Shown here: positions 1-7,856 of the stretch, in pieces
Position numbering within the stretch: position 1 is the first letter of the stretch
Layout of the letters: the number at the start of each line of letters is the position of its first letter
Position numbers and translations under genes: made by a program
NCBI GenBank assembly: GCA_011043415.1
Contig: DQXH01000123.1
Span: 1 to 32,794 of the forward strand
Direction of reading: 5' to 3'
Origin: Thermoprotei archaeon
Lineage (GTDB): Archaea > Thermoproteota > Nitrososphaeria > Geothermarchaeales > JDFR-13
Length of the DNA stretch: 32,794 nucleotides
The notes under the pieces: generated by a model
Seen by the model: only the letters and a program-made list of their open reading frames with translations
Told to the model about the DNA's origin: nothing
Databases searched by the model: none

Positions 1-1
1 A

Positions 2-445
2 AATATTGAGTTGGGTCTTAAATATCAGGGGGTAGACGATAAAGTCAGGAGAGATAAGGTATATAGGATCGCTGAACTACTTGGTTTAACCCAGTATCTA
101 GACTATTATCCAAATATGGTTAGTGGAGGTACGCGGAGAAAGACTTCAATAGCGAGGGCGATTGTATTGGATCCCGATATTCTACTTCTAGACGAGCCAT
201 TCACAGGCCTAGATCTAGACACTACAAATACGCTAATTAAGATGCTTTCAATAATCCCAAGTAAATTGAACATGACATTATTAATTGTATCTCACCAGTT
301 TCAGGAGCTCCTCCAAATAGTCGATAGACTCTATATATTAGGTGGCGTACCATCTAAAATAGCAGATGAAATCAATATTAGGAACTTGGGTAGAGAGGAG
401 AGGATTATAAAAGTTATTAAAGCATTCAATATGTCTAAAACCTAG
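2..445 (+). CDS. ABC transporter ATP-binding protein, C-terminal part (5' end outside window)
   Basis: The reading frame is open to the left edge, so the Walker A half is missing. Visible in order are the ABC signature (SGGTRRKTSIARAI), Walker B plus D-loop (ILLLDEPFTGLD) and the switch histidine (LIVSHQ). These are the hallmarks of an ABC ATPase that powers transport at the inner face of the membrane. The signature is closer to SGGxRRK than to the LSGGQxQR of many importers, which would also fit an ABC-2-like exporter, so the substrate cannot be named. The gene ends tail to tail with an ECF S component, sharing a palindromic CTAG at 442-445 that holds both stop codons. A role as an ECF ATPase is possible, but neither the motifs nor the convergent orientation supports it. 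Confidence 0.85.
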   Translation, partial: NIELGLKYQGVDDKVRRDKVYRIAELLGLTQYLDYYPNMVSGGTRRKTSIARAIVLDPDILLLDEPFTGLDLDTTNTLIKMLSIIPSKLNMTLLIVSHQFQELLQIVDRLYILGGVPSKIADEINIRNLGREERIIKVIKAFNMSKT

Positions 446-1074
446 ATATTCAAGGCCCTCCTAACTATATTATATATAGCTACTGAGACTGCTATAGTAA
501 ATATACCATGGAATACATTATATGAAGCTATAATACCTAATGCTGTCATCAACGCTTTAAATACAAGCTCCTTGTTAGCAAGGAATACATTTATGTCGGA
601 TATATTCCCACTTGATTGAGGAATGAAGAATGTTAGATAATATGGTACTAGATATAGCAATACTACTGCATTAACAATAGTCATTACAATCCATCTAAAA
701 TTAACAGCCATAAAGTATCCGACTAAGTTCGATTTATATGCCGACGTACCCATCTTATTTCTAAGTATCTTCCCTATGTAAAATCCAGGGAACATAGATA
801 TAATCGCTAAGAATTTAAGAGGAGGCCCTATCGGTACGTCCACACCCATTACAAATAAGCCTAGCATATGTATGAATGTGGTTATAAAGCCAACTAGATA
901 CCCACCTAGAAAAAGTGCGACGACGTCGACTACCTCACTAATATCGAATTTAAGGAATGGGGCTAGAGGGTATGAAAATACTGTGGCCAAGCCGGATAGA
1001 GATATCATTAGTGCTAGTGCACCAAATATAGATGAAAACGCGATTACCTTACTATAACTGTGGTTATTCATCAA
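442..1074 (-). CDS. ECF transporter S component, RibU-like membrane protein
   Basis: This 210-residue, very hydrophobic protein has about six membrane spans, the size of an ECF S component. Near residues 35-75 it carries a stretch of the kind PFLKFDISEVVDVVALFLGG followed by another helix. That resembles the RibU/S-component signature (FLKFDLSD..ALIAGF..GP..G), where the loop after helix 1 lines the vitamin pocket. S components bind a vitamin (riboflavin in RibU) and dock onto an energising T/A module, whose genes are not seen here. The first ATG (1074) sits about 25-30 bases after a reverse-strand TATA-like run (1095-1110), so a leaderless start is likely. A perfect 16-bp palindrome lies just beyond that promoter. 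The substrate is inferred from similarity to RibU only. Confidence 0.72.
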   Translation of the reverse strand: MMNNHSYSKVIAFSSIFGALALMISLSGLATVFSYPLAPFLKFDISEVVDVVALFLGGYLVGFITTFIHMLGLFVMGVDVPIGPPLKFLAIISMFPGFYIGKILRNKMGTSAYKSNLVGYFMAVNFRWIVMTIVNAVVLLYLVPYYLTFFIPQSSGNISDINVFLANKELVFKALMTALGIIASYNVFHGIFTIAVSVAIYNIVRRALNI

Positions 1075-1122
1075 TTCTAAATCGATAAGAATACATTAAT
1101 AAAGTATATTTCAACTATGGAG

Positions 1123-1138
1123 GTATCAAATTTGATAC
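1123..1138. promoter_or_regulatory. Perfect 16-bp palindrome upstream of the S-component promoter
   Basis: GTATCAAATTTGATAC is its own reverse complement. It lies upstream of the likely TATA element (about 1095-1110) of the reverse-strand S-component gene and downstream of the stop of the 1153-1551 gene. The placement suits a dimeric regulator's operator. A terminator hairpin for the upstream gene is the alternative. Confidence 0.5.
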
Positions 1139-1152
1139 TCAATTTTAATACT

Positions 1153-1551
1153 TTAGACTGGTTTAAAACCACCTTTACTTAATAGTTCTTTATAACGTCT
1201 ATCTCTTATAACAACTCTATTTAATTCAATATCACTTAAGCCAGATACTTCTTCAATAACTTTATCTATGATCTTCTTGTCATACTCATCGATCTCGGGA
1301 TCCTCACATATATACTCCATACATCTATTCTCCTTGTTTATCCTAATACATTTATCGTTCTTTAATTTAGATAGCTCATCTACCGAGAAGCCTGCTTCGA
1401 AGCCAGACACATTAAAATATACTATTGGACACCCTTTATCCTCAATAGCCTTCCAATTAGCTAGGACCAGGATCCTGCTTATCCTATATGGATGTATACA
1501 TCCAAGACGTTTAATTATATAATATGAAATACGTAAGACTTTATTCATCAT
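1153..1551 (-). CDS. Small unknown protein, possibly Panacea/SocA-like fold
   Basis: I do not recognise this 132-residue protein with certainty. It is mixed alpha/beta, with cysteines at CIHPYR, GCPIVYF, KCIRIN and CMEYICE, and no membrane span. The order 'YYIIKRLG..HPYRISRILVLANWKAIEDKGCPI', then 'FSVDEL', then a helical tail 'DEYDKKIIDKVIEEVSGLS' recalls the Panacea (DUF4065, SocA-type antitoxin) layout: a helical start, a strand region, then D..D...I+.V...+. That is an inference from pattern only. It lies upstream of and co-directional with the S-component gene (78-base gap), but the palindrome and TATA-like run between them argue for separate transcription. The tandem ATGATG leaves the exact start uncertain by one codon. 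Confidence 0.6.
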   Translation of the reverse strand: MMNKVLRISYYIIKRLGCIHPYRISRILVLANWKAIEDKGCPIVYFNVSGFEAGFSVDELSKLKNDKCIRINKENRCMEYICEDPEIDEYDKKIIDKVIEEVSGLSDIELNRVVIRDRRYKELLSKGGFKPV

Positions 1552-1635
1552 TACTAATGTATTAAATATTCTTTATAGTGAGACATAAAAATTTACATAT
1601 TAAACTTATTTATCTAGCAGGTGAAAATTCTATTG

Positions 1636-1692
1636 GCGATGATTAAACTACCCGGAACTGAGACATGATGAATTCAGCCTTGTATGAGCCGA
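1636..1692 (+). ncRNA. Candidate C/D box guide sRNA (weak)
   Basis: In the gene-free stretch 1552-1710 the + strand shows, in order, a C-like box GCGATGA (1636-1642), a D' box CTGA (1658-1661), a 3-base spacer, a perfect C' box ATGATGA (1665-1671) and a D-like box CCGA (1689-1692). Box order and the D'-C' spacing match archaeal C/D sRNAs. The guide segments (15 and 17 bases) are longer than the usual 12 or so, the outer C and D boxes each have one mismatch, and the flanks form little terminal stem. Chance is a real alternative. Confidence 0.25.
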
Positions 1693-1710
1693 GAAAGCTA
1701 AGGAGTATCA

Positions 1711-2922
1711 TCAAATTATATTGAAGACTACGTATCCTATCAAGATCGTTAATATAAATGTATAGATGAATGATGGAATGAGATATTTATATGTCTCAAT
1801 GATCTTTACCTTATAATACTCTGCACTTAGTATAAGGCATAGATGAACTGGGGACAATAATATAGCAAGCCATCCAGATGCATATGCTAATAGCAGCATG
1901 AGGTGATTAATCACACCATTTACAATTATAAACCTAGATAATATTGGAAAGGGAACAACGACGAAAATATATTCTGAACTCGCCGATATTCCCAGTAAGA
2001 ATGGTAGTAGAAATGCAATTATATATGGGCTAATATGATAAACCGTGATAAATTCCTTGAACTGTATATCTGCACCACTATTTAAGATATATTCTTTAAA
2101 AACAAGTGAAAACGCGATGATTACAAAGATATTCCATTTAGCCGCGAATTTAAATGATGATTTATGAATATTCAAACTAGGCTTATATAATATTGAAACT
2201 AATGCGATGGATGCGAGGAGAACATATTCCAATGGGATTCTAAAGATGATAACTAATAGTCCTATTAATATAAAGATCCATAGACCTTCAACCACACTCT
2301 TGACATCACGTTCACTTAACTCCACTTTAGGAAGTGTTCTATATACGATATAGGGTATTAAAGTTAATACCGCTACAGTCCCGATGAATGTAGTTGATAA
2401 TACATCTGGTATAGTTAATCCTAATATGGCAGCTGTTAATATTATGCTCTGGGATAGAGGCCATGACGGAACCCATATATGTCTAAACCAGTAGTTTAAA
2501 TATGTTGCATAATCCCTCTTAATTTTCAGAGTCTTAAAATATAATTTCTCTACTGTAATTGCAGATACTAATGCCCCACCTGGCATTGGAATTAGTCCTA
2601 TTGCAGACGGCACCAGTATGGCTGCGAGTCTAGGGCTTATTGAAGAGATTCCTCTTGTCAACGCATCAAGAACCCCGAGTTCCCGAAGTAGATTAGCTAG
2701 ATAAAATGCAAGAAATATTAGTAGGTATATTCTAAGTGATGAAAAACTAAATAGCCCGTCTAATGTGTATTTTATCAAAACAGGTATATTATTTAGAAAA
2801 GTGAATATCCCGTAGACTAAAGTGCTTATTACAACTGCGTAGAGAGGCTCCTTAGTCTTGAATAAAACTAGAAACAGTATCACTAGTGAAACAACGTAAA
2901 AGATTATCGCATTATATAGCAT
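1711..2922 (-). CDS. DUF401 family integral membrane protein (putative permease)
   Basis: The protein has 403 residues and about ten to twelve hydrophobic helices. The segment LVPSAIGLIPMPGGALVSA, about residues 103-121, matches the 'GLxPMPGGAL' hallmark of the DUF401 family, archaeal and bacterial membrane proteins distantly related to ion/organic-anion permeases. No substrate is established for the family. The start at 2922 lies one base after the stop of the HTH-phosphoribosyltransferase gene (stop at 2924), so the two are almost surely one transcript, with the regulator first. That regulator's domain binds a PRPP/purine-type ligand, and a nucleoside importer is divergent next door. I therefore infer a role in nucleobase or nucleoside transport. 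The family call is firm; the substrate is speculative. Confidence 0.82.
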   Translation of the reverse strand: MLYNAIIFYVVSLVILFLVLFKTKEPLYAVVISTLVYGIFTFLNNIPVLIKYTLDGLFSFSSLRIYLLIFLAFYLANLLRELGVLDALTRGISSISPRLAAILVPSAIGLIPMPGGALVSAITVEKLYFKTLKIKRDYATYLNYWFRHIWVPSWPLSQSIILTAAILGLTIPDVLSTTFIGTVAVLTLIPYIVYRTLPKVELSERDVKSVVEGLWIFILIGLLVIIFRIPLEYVLLASIALVSILYKPSLNIHKSSFKFAAKWNIFVIIAFSLVFKEYILNSGADIQFKEFITVYHISPYIIAFLLPFLLGISASSEYIFVVVPFPILSRFIIVNGVINHLMLLLAYASGWLAILLSPVHLCLILSAEYYKVKIIETYKYLIPSFIYTFILTILIGYVVFNII

Positions 2923-2923
2923 T

Positions 2924-3631
2924 TCAACTAACTATTGTTATAGGATCTACATCTACATCTTTAATCCTATCCCGCCAACTAGAGCCGATTGCAACGATGA
3001 CATGTATAGCTACTGGATAAGCCTTTACACTCTTAACCATATTAATTAAACACTCGTGAGTACGCCCGGTTCTAATGACATCATCGACGATAAGGACGCG
3101 ATAATTCTTCCTAATAAGGAATCTAGGGAAGTAGAGTGAGACTACGGAGCCATCCAGGGTAGGCATCGAACACTCTACAAACCTATCTACACCAACCTCT
3201 TTACTACTCTTGGCTATAATTAGGGGGACCCTCATATACTCTGCGATTAGAGTAGCATATGGTATCCCGTCGGCGGAGGGGCTTAATATAGTATCTACCT
3301 TACCTATATATTTCGAGGCATATTTCAATGCAAGTATTTTAAGGAGTGATACATCAGATATAAGCTTCTGATTATTTAAGAAACCATGCTTATCATATGA
3401 TAACCTAGATTTAATTACACTCTCTAAATCAATTAACTCCTCAAGGATACGGGTTAATCTATCCATCTTCCCCTCATTAGGAAAAACCTTACCATGTAGA
3501 TACCTACTTAATGCAGACGCAGATAAACCTGTATGCTTACTTATCTCAATCCAAGGATAACTCTCTTTTGCAATCTTAAGAATCTCGAAGAAATACTGGA
3601 CCTTCAAAATCCTATTGATTCGACTACTCAT
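2924..3631 (-). CDS. HTH-phosphoribosyltransferase regulator, GfcR-like
   Basis: A helix-turn-helix at about residues 26-48 (EISKHTGLSASALSRYLHG) is followed by a linker helix and a type I phosphoribosyltransferase domain. Its PRPP-binding motif is intact at about residues 179-191 (VLIVDDVIRTGRT). The 235-residue length and domain order match the archaeal orotate-PRTase-like regulators of the GfcR group, which sense a phosphorylated metabolite rather than acting mainly as enzymes. The gene heads a two-gene unit with DUF401 and is divergent from the BMP nucleoside ABC importer across 3632-3869, so it is the obvious candidate regulator of both sides. An inverted repeat (3634-3652) sits directly before its start. 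Weak residual PRTase enzyme activity cannot be excluded. Confidence 0.85.
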   Translation of the reverse strand: MSSRINRILKVQYFFEILKIAKESYPWIEISKHTGLSASALSRYLHGKVFPNEGKMDRLTRILEELIDLESVIKSRLSYDKHGFLNNQKLISDVSLLKILALKYASKYIGKVDTILSPSADGIPYATLIAEYMRVPLIIAKSSKEVGVDRFVECSMPTLDGSVVSLYFPRFLIRKNYRVLIVDDVIRTGRTHECLINMVKSVKAYPVAIHVIVAIGSSWRDRIKDVDVDPITIVS

Positions 3632-3633
3632 AT

Positions 3634-3652
3634 TTTACAAACTATATGTAAA
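3634..3652. promoter_or_regulatory. Inverted repeat TTTACA-N7-TGTAAA before the gfcR-like start
   Basis: Six-base arms at 3634-3639 and 3647-3652 flank seven bases. The reverse-strand TATA-like element lies about 3657-3668, so the repeat covers the expected start of transcription of the regulator gene. This fits an autoregulatory operator. A similar pair of arms occurs at the divergent promoter (3791-3813). Confidence 0.4.
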
Positions 3653-3790
3653 TCATCTAATATAAATGATAATGTAGATGCTTTAAACATGGTAATACTT
3701 ATGTATTCTAATTCATCTTCATAATGAAAATGCTATATTCGATATCTTACTATAGCCACCTATGACTCTCTTTCAATTATTGGGTCGGGA

Positions 3791-3813
3791 TTACAATTTA
3801 AATAAATTTGTAA
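3791..3813. promoter_or_regulatory. Promoter of the nucleoside importer with inverted repeat TTACAA-N11-TTGTAA
   Basis: TTTAAATAAA at 3797-3806 is a good archaeal TATA box for the BMP operon. Perfect 6-base arms, TTACAA at 3791-3796 and TTGTAA at 3808-3813, bracket it. A protein bound here would block TBP. The predicted transcript would start near 3828 and carry a leader with the GAGGTG site at 3858-3863. Confidence 0.45.
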
Positions 3814-3869
3814 AATTGAGTTATATTTTTCTTTGTCAATTGATTTATTTGTAGCAAGAGGTGTATTCT

Positions 3870-5198
3870 ATGGTTGATAGAAGAGACTTTCTTAAGTATA
3901 CTGGTTTAGGGATAGTTGCATTTGCGTTAGGCGCTGGAGTAGGATATACTCTGAAGCCTACCGGAGTTGGTGAGGGTGCTAAGACTGTTACGGTAACTAA
4001 GACTCAGAAGTTTACTGAAACGGTTACGCAGACTGTTACAGGCGCTGAGAAGCTTAAGGCTGCATGGATCTATGTAGGTCCAATAGGTGACTATGGTTGG
4101 ACTCATGCACATGATATTGGTAGGAAGGAAGCTGAGACGGCATTTCCGTGGCTTGAGACGAGTTATGTAGAGAACATTGACGAGGCTAAGACTAGGGGGG
4201 CTATTGAGCAGTTTATTAGCGAGGGATATAAAGTTATATTTACTACAAGCTTCGATCACATGAACCCTACATTCGAAGCCGCTAAAGATCATTCTGATAT
4301 AATATTCTTCCACTGCTCTGGGTATAAGAGATGGGATAACATGGGTACTTATTTCGCCGATTTGTATCAGGTATATTATTTAAATGGGTTGATGGCTGGC
4401 GCACTCACAAAATCCAATAAGATAGGGTATGTTGCTGCACACCTGATTCCTGAGGTAATCAGACATATTAATGCATTCGCTATAGGAATTAAAGAGGTTA
4501 ATCCTGATGCTAAGGTCTATGTAATTAGAATCGGCGCTTGGTATGCCCCCGATAAGGCTAGGGAAGCTGCGGCTACTCTAGTTGAGAATGGTGTCGACGT
4601 CTTGGCATTTACCGAAGACACCCCAAGCACGATACAATTTGCCCAGTCATATTATGAGGATAAAGATGTATTAATCCCTGTATTTAGTCACTACAGCCCA
4701 ATGTATGAATACGGTAAAGATGTCGTAGTTTCTGGTCAAGTTGTCAGGTGGGGGAAGATATATACAGATATATTATCTAAGGTATATTCAGGATTCTATA
4801 CCGCTAAGAATTTAAAGGATGTTGACTATTGGTGGCTTCTAGATACTGGAGCCGTTGACGTAGGTGCAGAGACTTATGACGATCATTTATGGATAAATAG
4901 TAAGTTTAAGACCCAGTTTGATGGCATTAGAGTTACTGAGAAGTATACTGGCTCATCAATGTCATTAACAGAGTTGATTGAATCCAGGTATTCCCAGATG
5001 AAGGATAGGAATATGGTATTCGATCCATTTACGGGTCCCCTTTCAGGTACATGGTATTTGAGTGAGGGTGGTACGGTACTGGGTAAAGAGTACTCACCAG
5101 GCGACCCCGTTGAGATTCCTAAGGGCGTTAGGTTAGGGCACGACGACCTGTGGGGTATGGGTTGGTTTGTAGATAATGTAATTATCCAGAGGGAATAG
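3870..5198 (+). CDS. BMP family ABC transporter substrate-binding protein (nucleoside type), Tat-exported
   Basis: The start is placed at ATG 3870 because GAGGTG (3858-3863) precedes it at good spacing; an upstream GTG at 3861 overlaps that site. The N-terminus MVDRRDFLK plus a hydrophobic stretch is a twin-arginine signal. There is no lipobox cysteine, and a Thr/Val-rich linker follows (about residues 37-60), as in surface-anchored crenarchaeal binding proteins. The remainder (KAAWIYVGPIGDYGWTHAH..., FSHYSPMYEYG, VSGQVVRWGKIYTDIL) has the BMP/Med layout. These proteins bind purine or other nucleosides outside the cell and hand them to the NupOPQ-type permease encoded downstream. The stop at 5198 is two bases before the ATPase start, so this heads a four-gene operon. 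Confidence 0.88.
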   Translation: MVDRRDFLKYTGLGIVAFALGAGVGYTLKPTGVGEGAKTVTVTKTQKFTETVTQTVTGAEKLKAAWIYVGPIGDYGWTHAHDIGRKEAETAFPWLETSYVENIDEAKTRGAIEQFISEGYKVIFTTSFDHMNPTFEAAKDHSDIIFFHCSGYKRWDNMGTYFADLYQVYYLNGLMAGALTKSNKIGYVAAHLIPEVIRHINAFAIGIKEVNPDAKVYVIRIGAWYAPDKAREAAATLVENGVDVLAFTEDTPSTIQFAQSYYEDKDVLIPVFSHYSPMYEYGKDVVVSGQVVRWGKIYTDILSKVYSGFYTAKNLKDVDYWWLLDTGAVDVGAETYDDHLWINSKFKTQFDGIRVTEKYTGSSMSLTELIESRYSQMKDRNMVFDPFTGPLSGTWYLSEGGTVLGKEYSPGDPVEIPKGVRLGHDDLWGMGWFVDNVIIQRE

Positions 5199-5200
5199 AA

Positions 5201-6757
5201 TTGAATATCCCTCCCACTTTTTTAAACTCTAATACCGTAGTATTAATGCGTGGCATCACAAAAGAGTTCTATGGGTTTAAGGCATTAGATAATGTGGATT
5301 TCGATATTAAAAAGGGTGAGATCCACGTTTTACTAGGTGAAAATGGGGCTGGAAAAACTACCTTAGTCAAGATCCTAACTGGAGTATATCTAATGGATAA
5401 GGGGGAGATCTATATAGATGGAGTGAAGAGAGATATAAGGAATGTAGGTGATGCAGTAAAATATGGAATCTCAATCGTCAATCAATATCCACAGCTTATC
5501 GACGAATTAACTATCACCGAAAATATATCCTTAAGTCTAAGAAGCTTAGGCATCATACATCGGTTTAATAAAATCAAGGAGAAAATTATTGAATACTCGG
5601 ATAAGTATAGTTTTAAGCTTGATCCAGATAAGTATGTTAGAGACTTAAGCTTCTCCGAGAGGCAGAGGGTAGAGATTTTAAAAGCCATCCTACTCGATTC
5701 CAAGGTTATTATAATGGATGAGCCTACTACGCTGTTAACGACATGGGAGAGAAAGTTGATATATCAGTTTATGAAGAGAGCCAAGGAAGAGGGTAGAAGC
5801 ATAGTCTTAATCACACATAAGCTATCTGAGGCCTTGGAAGTCGCAGACCGAATTACAATTCTAAAGAAGGGTAGGGTAGTTGCTAGACTTAATGCTGAGG
5901 ATGCAACTTATGGAAAACTTATGAAATTAATGTTTGATAAGATACATGCTAAGACTGTTGATAGGAAGAGAGACGTTGATAGTAGGAATGAGATACTGCG
6001 TATAGAGGATCTTGTGGTCTTAGATGAATATGGTAGGAAGGCCGTGAAAAATGTTAATTTAAAGTTGTATAGTGGGGAGATAGTTGGGATAGCTGGGATA
6101 GCTGGTAACGGTCAAAGAGAGTTGATCGAAGCGATATATGGTGTTAGGAGGAGGGAGGCTGGCAAAATAATATTCTTAGGTAGGGATATAAGCAAATATA
6201 ATGCTAGGGAGTTGAGGAAGTTGGTTGGATACATACCTGATAAGATTCCTGAAGCCGTAATTTTAAATATGCCTATATATGAGAATCTTATTCTAAAGAA
6301 GTATGACGACAGCATGATTTTAAGGAAGAAGATATTTATAGACTATAAATCCGTCTATAAATATTCAAGTAGCCTAATTAGTGAATATAATATAGCTGCT
6401 GAAGACCCAGGAGTTGATGCTGGTACATTATCCGGAGGGAACCTGCAGAAACTTGTATTAGCTAGGGAATTATCCCTTGATCCACCCCTCATCATAGCTG
6501 TAAACCCGAGTAAGACTTTAGACCATTTCAGCACCGAACTGCTTCACAGTACACTTATTAAATATAGAGACCGTGGAAAGGCGATTTTACTAGTTTCAGA
6601 AGATTCTGAGGAGGTTATGAAGGTAAGCGATAGGATTATGGTGATGCATGAAGGAAATCTATATGAACTCGGTAGTAAGGATGAAGTAGACCTGGGATTG
6701 ATCGAGGAATATATGATCAGGGGAGGAGAGGTGGAGGAAGTTATTAAAGTAGGGTAG
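5201..6757 (+). CDS. Double-domain ABC ATPase of nucleoside/sugar importer (NupO-like)
   Basis: A TTG start is used: AGAGGG at 5188-5193 lies 7 bases before it, and the next ATG (5246) has no such site. The 518 residues hold two ABC domains. The first is catalytically complete: Walker A GENGAGKTT, Q-loop NQYPQ, signature LSFSERQRVEIL, Walker B VIIMDEPTT, switch LITHK. The second has the degenerate Walker A typical of this family (GIAGNGQRELIEA) but a canonical signature LSGGNLQK. Its Walker B is unusual: IAVNPSKTLD where relatives have AxxPTRGLD, and the switch histidine is replaced (VSEDSEE). The second site is therefore probably inactive. It works with the two permeases downstream and the BMP protein upstream. 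Confidence 0.92.
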   Translation: MNIPPTFLNSNTVVLMRGITKEFYGFKALDNVDFDIKKGEIHVLLGENGAGKTTLVKILTGVYLMDKGEIYIDGVKRDIRNVGDAVKYGISIVNQYPQLIDELTITENISLSLRSLGIIHRFNKIKEKIIEYSDKYSFKLDPDKYVRDLSFSERQRVEILKAILLDSKVIIMDEPTTLLTTWERKLIYQFMKRAKEEGRSIVLITHKLSEALEVADRITILKKGRVVARLNAEDATYGKLMKLMFDKIHAKTVDRKRDVDSRNEILRIEDLVVLDEYGRKAVKNVNLKLYSGEIVGIAGIAGNGQRELIEAIYGVRRREAGKIIFLGRDISKYNARELRKLVGYIPDKIPEAVILNMPIYENLILKKYDDSMILRKKIFIDYKSVYKYSSSLISEYNIAAEDPGVDAGTLSGGNLQKLVLARELSLDPPLIIAVNPSKTLDHFSTELLHSTLIKYRDRGKAILLVSEDSEEVMKVSDRIMVMHEGNLYELGSKDEVDLGLIEEYMIRGGEVEEVIKVG

Positions 6758-6773
6758 GAGCTAGATCTAGAAT

Positions 6774-7856
6774 ATGTTTAAAATTGAGGTAACTATAAAG
6801 AAGAGAAGTAGGGAACTGCCATACTCAGGATTTATAATTCCATTATCATCGATCATCATATCTATATCGATATCATTAATAATTCTCGGATTATATGGTG
6901 TAGATCCCGGGAAATTCTTTAAAGTATTTACAACAGCGTTAATAAGTCCTTCAAGCATTAGATACGCGATTCCACTCATATTATCTGGAGTCGGCTTAGC
7001 AGTCGCATATAAGGCTAATGTGTGGAATATAGGTGCAGAAGGCCAGATTCTTGCAGGTGCATTGGTTGCATCTGGACTAGCACTATATTATATACCTCCT
7101 ACAATGCCCCACGAAGCCGCTATATTGTTATTATATATAGCTGCATTTCTAGCTGGCTCGTTAACTGCATTGATACCAGCTATTCTAAAGGCTTTATATA
7201 ATGTTAATGAGGTACTCTCAACACTGATGATTAACTATATTATGATGCAGATTGTAAATTACCTCGTCTATGGTCCCTGGCGGGGAAAGAAGGAATATGG
7301 ATATCCTAGAACTGATATATTCCCTAATAACACGATCCTACCACAGCTTGAAATCGGTGGTTTAAAGACGACGATAAACATACCTACACTTATCCTTATG
7401 ATTGGATCGGCTATCGTGATATATGTCATACTATTCAAGACTAAATGGGGATATGAAATAAGGGTATATGGATTGAGCGAAGAGGCAGCCAGATATGGTG
7501 GACTCGAAATCTGGAAGATAATAATTTTAGTTATGGTTATAAGCGGTGGATTAGCAGGATTAGCGGGGGCGGGAGAAGTATTGGGGGTATATAAACAGCT
7601 TATCCGTGCAGAGAGAGTTTCGGCGGGATTCGGATATACGGCTATTATAGTAGCTTGGCTAGGTAATTTAAATCCACTAGGAATACTGTTATCAGGATAC
7701 TTTATCGGGGTATTAGTTTCGATGGGTTATACACTCCAGATATTCACTGGAGTACCGTATGGAACTGTAAATATATTTACAGGTACTTTGTTACTGACGC
7801 TAATATCCCTAGACTTCCTATCCAAATACTCTCCTGTAATTAGGGTGAGAAGATGA
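6774..7856 (+). CDS. Nucleoside-type ABC permease, first subunit (NupP-like)
   Basis: This 360-residue BPD_transp_2 permease has eight to ten hydrophobic helices. The hallmark WNIGAEGQILAGALVA (about residues 83-98) is the conserved NIGAEGQ segment of BMP-linked permeases, and YGLSEEAARYGGL resembles the cytoplasmic coupling loop that meets the ATPase. It lies 16 bases after the ATPase stop. Its own stop overlaps the start of the second permease (ATGA at 7853-7856), so translation is coupled. Together the two permeases form the membrane channel for nucleoside import. The family is certain; the exact nucleoside is not determined. Confidence 0.92.
   Translation: MFKIEVTIKKRSRELPYSGFIIPLSSIIISISISLIILGLYGVDPGKFFKVFTTALISPSSIRYAIPLILSGVGLAVAYKANVWNIGAEGQILAGALVASGLALYYIPPTMPHEAAILLLYIAAFLAGSLTALIPAILKALYNVNEVLSTLMINYIMMQIVNYLVYGPWRGKKEYGYPRTDIFPNNTILPQLEIGGLKTTINIPTLILMIGSAIVIYVILFKTKWGYEIRVYGLSEEAARYGGLEIWKIIILVMVISGGLAGLAGAGEVLGVYKQLIRAERVSAGFGYTAIIVAWLGNLNPLGILLSGYFIGVLVSMGYTLQIFTGVPYGTVNIFTGTLLLTLISLDFLSKYSPVIRVRR

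Noticed and set aside
2-445. Calling the truncated ATPase an ECF A subunit for the adjacent S component
   Set aside because: The genes converge rather than form an operon, and the SGGTRRK signature is not the LSGGQ type usual for ECF ATPases.
872-1057. Forward ORF of 61 codons opposite the ECF S-component gene
   Set aside because: Low-complexity Ser/Thr/Pro content and no start signal; it is a shadow of the membrane-protein gene. The same applies to the other opposite-strand ORFs such as 10422-10829, 13485-13835, 17807-18217 and 18545-18961.
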